64,000 nt of DNA, taken from positions 62,001 to 126,000 of the forward strand of contig JAMFRO010000084.1 of assembly GCA_026224825.1 (NCBI GenBank). The letters run 5' to 3'. Below, piece after piece: positions 62,786 to 64,000 of this stretch (position 1 is its first letter; the number at the start of each line of letters is the position of its first letter). The position numbers and the translations under genes were made by a program. The stretch comes from a bacterium. Lineage in GTDB: Bacteria; Pseudomonadota; Alphaproteobacteria; Acetobacterales; Acetobacteraceae. Below the pieces are notes generated by a model. That model searched no databases, was not told the DNA's origin, and saw only the letters and a list, made by a program, of their open reading frames with translations.

Positions 62786-63714
62786 GCGGCGAACAAGTGA
62801 AGTTCGCCCATCGCGCGGAAGCCGCGCTGGTCTGGCTGCTCATCCGCCTCCTGCGCCCGCTCTCCCCCGCCACCGCCTCGCGCATCGGCGCTGGCGTGGC
62901 GGGCTTTATCGGCCCGTTCATCCCCACCTCCAAAACCGCCGATAAAAACCTGCGCCTGGCCATGCCCGAGCTGGATGCAGCGCAACGCCGGCAGATCGTG
63001 AAAGAATGCTGGCAGAACCTGGGCGCCACCGCCGCCGAGCTGGTGAACATCGGCAAAATCCATGAAATCCCGCTGGACGCGCCCGGCCCCGGCTTCACCG
63101 TGATCGGCTGGCACGAACACGCCGCCCCCGCCATCGCCGCCGCGCAAGCCGCAGGCGGCCCCACGCTCTTCTTCACCGGCCATATCGGCAATTGGGAAAT
63201 CCTGCCCGCCAGCGGCTTCGCCCATGGCGTGGACATCGGCTTCATGTACCGCGCCGCCAGCAACCCGCTCGTCAACAACATGATCATGCAACTGCGCGAA
63301 TCCAACTTCCAACGTAAACTCACCATGTTCGCCAAAGGTGCCCCCGGTGGCCGCGCCGCCTACACCCATCTGCTCAAAGGCGGCATCCTCGGCCTGCTCG
63401 TGGACCAGAAACTGGACACAGGCCTGCCCATCCCCTTCTTCGGCCACACCGCCATGACCATGGATGCGCTGGCCATTTTCGCCCTAAAATTCCGCTGCCC
63501 CGTCATCCCCACCCACGTCACCCGCATCGCCCCCGCCCGCTTCCACGTCATCTGCGAAGCCCCCCTGGCCCTGCCAGCAACAGGCGACAAACAAGCCGAC
63601 CTGACCACCCTAACCACCACCATGAACCAAACCCTGGAACACTGGATCCGCCAACGCCCCGGCGCCTGGCTGTGGCTGCACCGGAGATGGCCCAAGGGGA
63701 CTGTGGTTAAGTAA
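62782..63714 (+). CDS. lpxL: Lipid A biosynthesis acyltransferase, LpxL/HtrB type
   Basis: 310 residues; ATG overlaps the lpxK TGA. The HX4E acyl-transfer motif is GHIGNWE (H134, E139); LLVDQKLDTGLPIPFFG and WLWLHRRWP are typical. It adds a secondary acyl chain to Kdo-lipid A. The last codons and TAA (GTVVK*) lie inside the terminal repeat of palindrome copy 3. Exact LpxL versus LpxM role is not decided. Confidence 0.9.
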   Translation: MSGEQVKFAHRAEAALVWLLIRLLRPLSPATASRIGAGVAGFIGPFIPTSKTADKNLRLAMPELDAAQRRQIVKECWQNLGATAAELVNIGKIHEIPLDAPGPGFTVIGWHEHAAPAIAAAQAAGGPTLFFTGHIGNWEILPASGFAHGVDIGFMYRAASNPLVNNMIMQLRESNFQRKLTMFAKGAPGGRAAYTHLLKGGILGLLVDQKLDTGLPIPFFGHTAMTMDALAIFALKFRCPVIPTHVTRIAPARFHVICEAPLALPATGDKQADLTTLTTTMNQTLEHWIRQRPGAWLWLHRRWPKGTVVK

Positions 63715-63914
63715 AAAGGCTGGGGCTCCGCCCCTGACCCCTAGACTTTAAGGATATGAGAGAGGGGCTATGCGCCCCCACGGACCGTGAACAATGTTCA
63801 CGGTCCGTGGGGGCGCATAGCCCCTCTCTCATATCCTTTTAAAAGCTAATGGGGGTCCGGGGCCTCAGGCCCCGGCGGGTCCAGGGCGGAGCCCTGGCCT
63901 TTTTACTTAACCAC
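63703..63914. repeat. Composite cloverleaf palindrome, copy 3, with an 89-nt perfect core
   Basis: Shell 63713-63904 has the same A5/T5-ended outer stem as copy 1, with a few left-arm mismatches; hairpin A is lost. The core 63750-63838 is a perfect palindrome with 44-bp arms around one A at 63794, so it can extrude as a cruciform. Hairpin C is CCGGGGCC-TCA-GGCCCCGG (63857-63875). Terminal pairing extends to 63703 and 63914 and takes in the stop codons of both flanking genes. Confidence 0.93.
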
Positions 63915-64000
63915 CCGCCCCTGCCATTCCCGGTCCAGCGCGGCGTTCAGCTCGGCGCCGAAGAGGACGACGTAGGCGGTTATGTAGAACCACATCATCA
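63903..64000 (-). CDS. C-terminal end of a YihY/BrkB-family membrane protein (partial)
   Basis: 31 codons plus stop, running off the window. MMWFYITAYVVLFGAELNAAL matches the last membrane helix and GAELN motif of the BrkB/YihY family. The end reads QGRVVK*, with its last codons inside the terminal repeat of palindrome copy 3, mirroring the VVK* of the convergent acyltransferase. Confidence 0.75.
   Translation of the reverse strand, partial: MMWFYITAYVVLFGAELNAALDREWQGRVVK

Noticed and set aside
1-64000. tRNA, rRNA or CRISPR features
   Set aside because: No cloverleaf with conserved T-arm, no rRNA core sequence and no spaced direct repeats were seen in the short intergenic gaps.

Overview
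The window is a GC-rich, densely packed stretch of what looks like an alphaproteobacterial chromosome, most likely Acetobacteraceae-like. The reasons are the SUF-type iron-sulfur operon led by an Rrf2 regulator, a dgt-argS-SPOR-nagZ-scpA-scpB-tatB-tatC-serS block, a Hint-domain secreted protein, a lipid A/Kdo gene block, and many 4-bp stop/start overlaps, several with TTG starts. The taxonomic call is inferred from gene content only. No rRNA, tRNA, CRISPR array, prophage or complete insertion sequence was recognised.

Layout. 1-7.3 kb: the end of an unknown gene, a small membrane protein, a PhyH-type dioxygenase, tyrS and anmK (divergent), and a pair made of an FMN-binding glutamate-synthase-like protein and a polytopic GT-C-like protein. 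7.4-14.2 kb: a phosphatase, a histone-H1-like basic protein, a fatty acid hydroxylase, a small exported protein, DoxX and PhoR, and an LppC-type lipoprotein divergent from rsmI. 14.2-24.5 kb: an AT-rich leader and Hint-domain protein, pdxH/fabI divergent, a TonB-C lipoprotein, aroC, a dehydrogenase/hydrolase pair, a class A beta-lactamase, a VOC protein, and a TetR/GST divergent pair with visible operators. 24.5-35.5 kb: the serS-to-dgt housekeeping operon on the minus strand, then erpA and xthA on plus. 35.5-43.2 kb: a tandem-retropepsin lipoprotein and the operon Rrf2-sufBCDS-sufU-sufT-sufA with gph upstream. 43.3-54.6 kb: glmS, a glycosyltransferase, an Nramp-like transporter with altered metal-site motifs, a methyltransferase/AraC divergent pair, a DUF445 protein, a small unknown protein, an FAH-family enzyme, an IalB-like protein, rlmN and a GNAT enzyme. 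54.6-64 kb: an MFS exporter, YceI, a degenerate short-chain dehydrogenase, a DUF817 protein, a PadR/DUF2218 operon running into a lysophospholipid acyltransferase, waaA, lpxK and an LpxL-type acyltransferase, and the end of a BrkB/YihY gene.

The most unusual signal is not a gene. Three intergenic elements (17896-18091, 49404-49703, 63703-63914) share one shell that folds as a cloverleaf: a long outer stem with A/T tracts at both ends enclosing smaller hairpins. Each carries an unrelated central palindrome, and in copy 3 that palindrome has perfect 44-bp arms around a single base. The elements abut or swallow the stop codons of the flanking genes. Separately, 51486-51627 is a MITE-like element with TTA target-site duplications, and its right duplication is the stop codon of the neighbouring gene. 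Other points for follow-up are the Nramp-like metal site, a catalytic-residue-less SDR, the His-rich PadR with an operator over its -10 box, and the orphan TonB-C and tandem-retropepsin lipoproteins.
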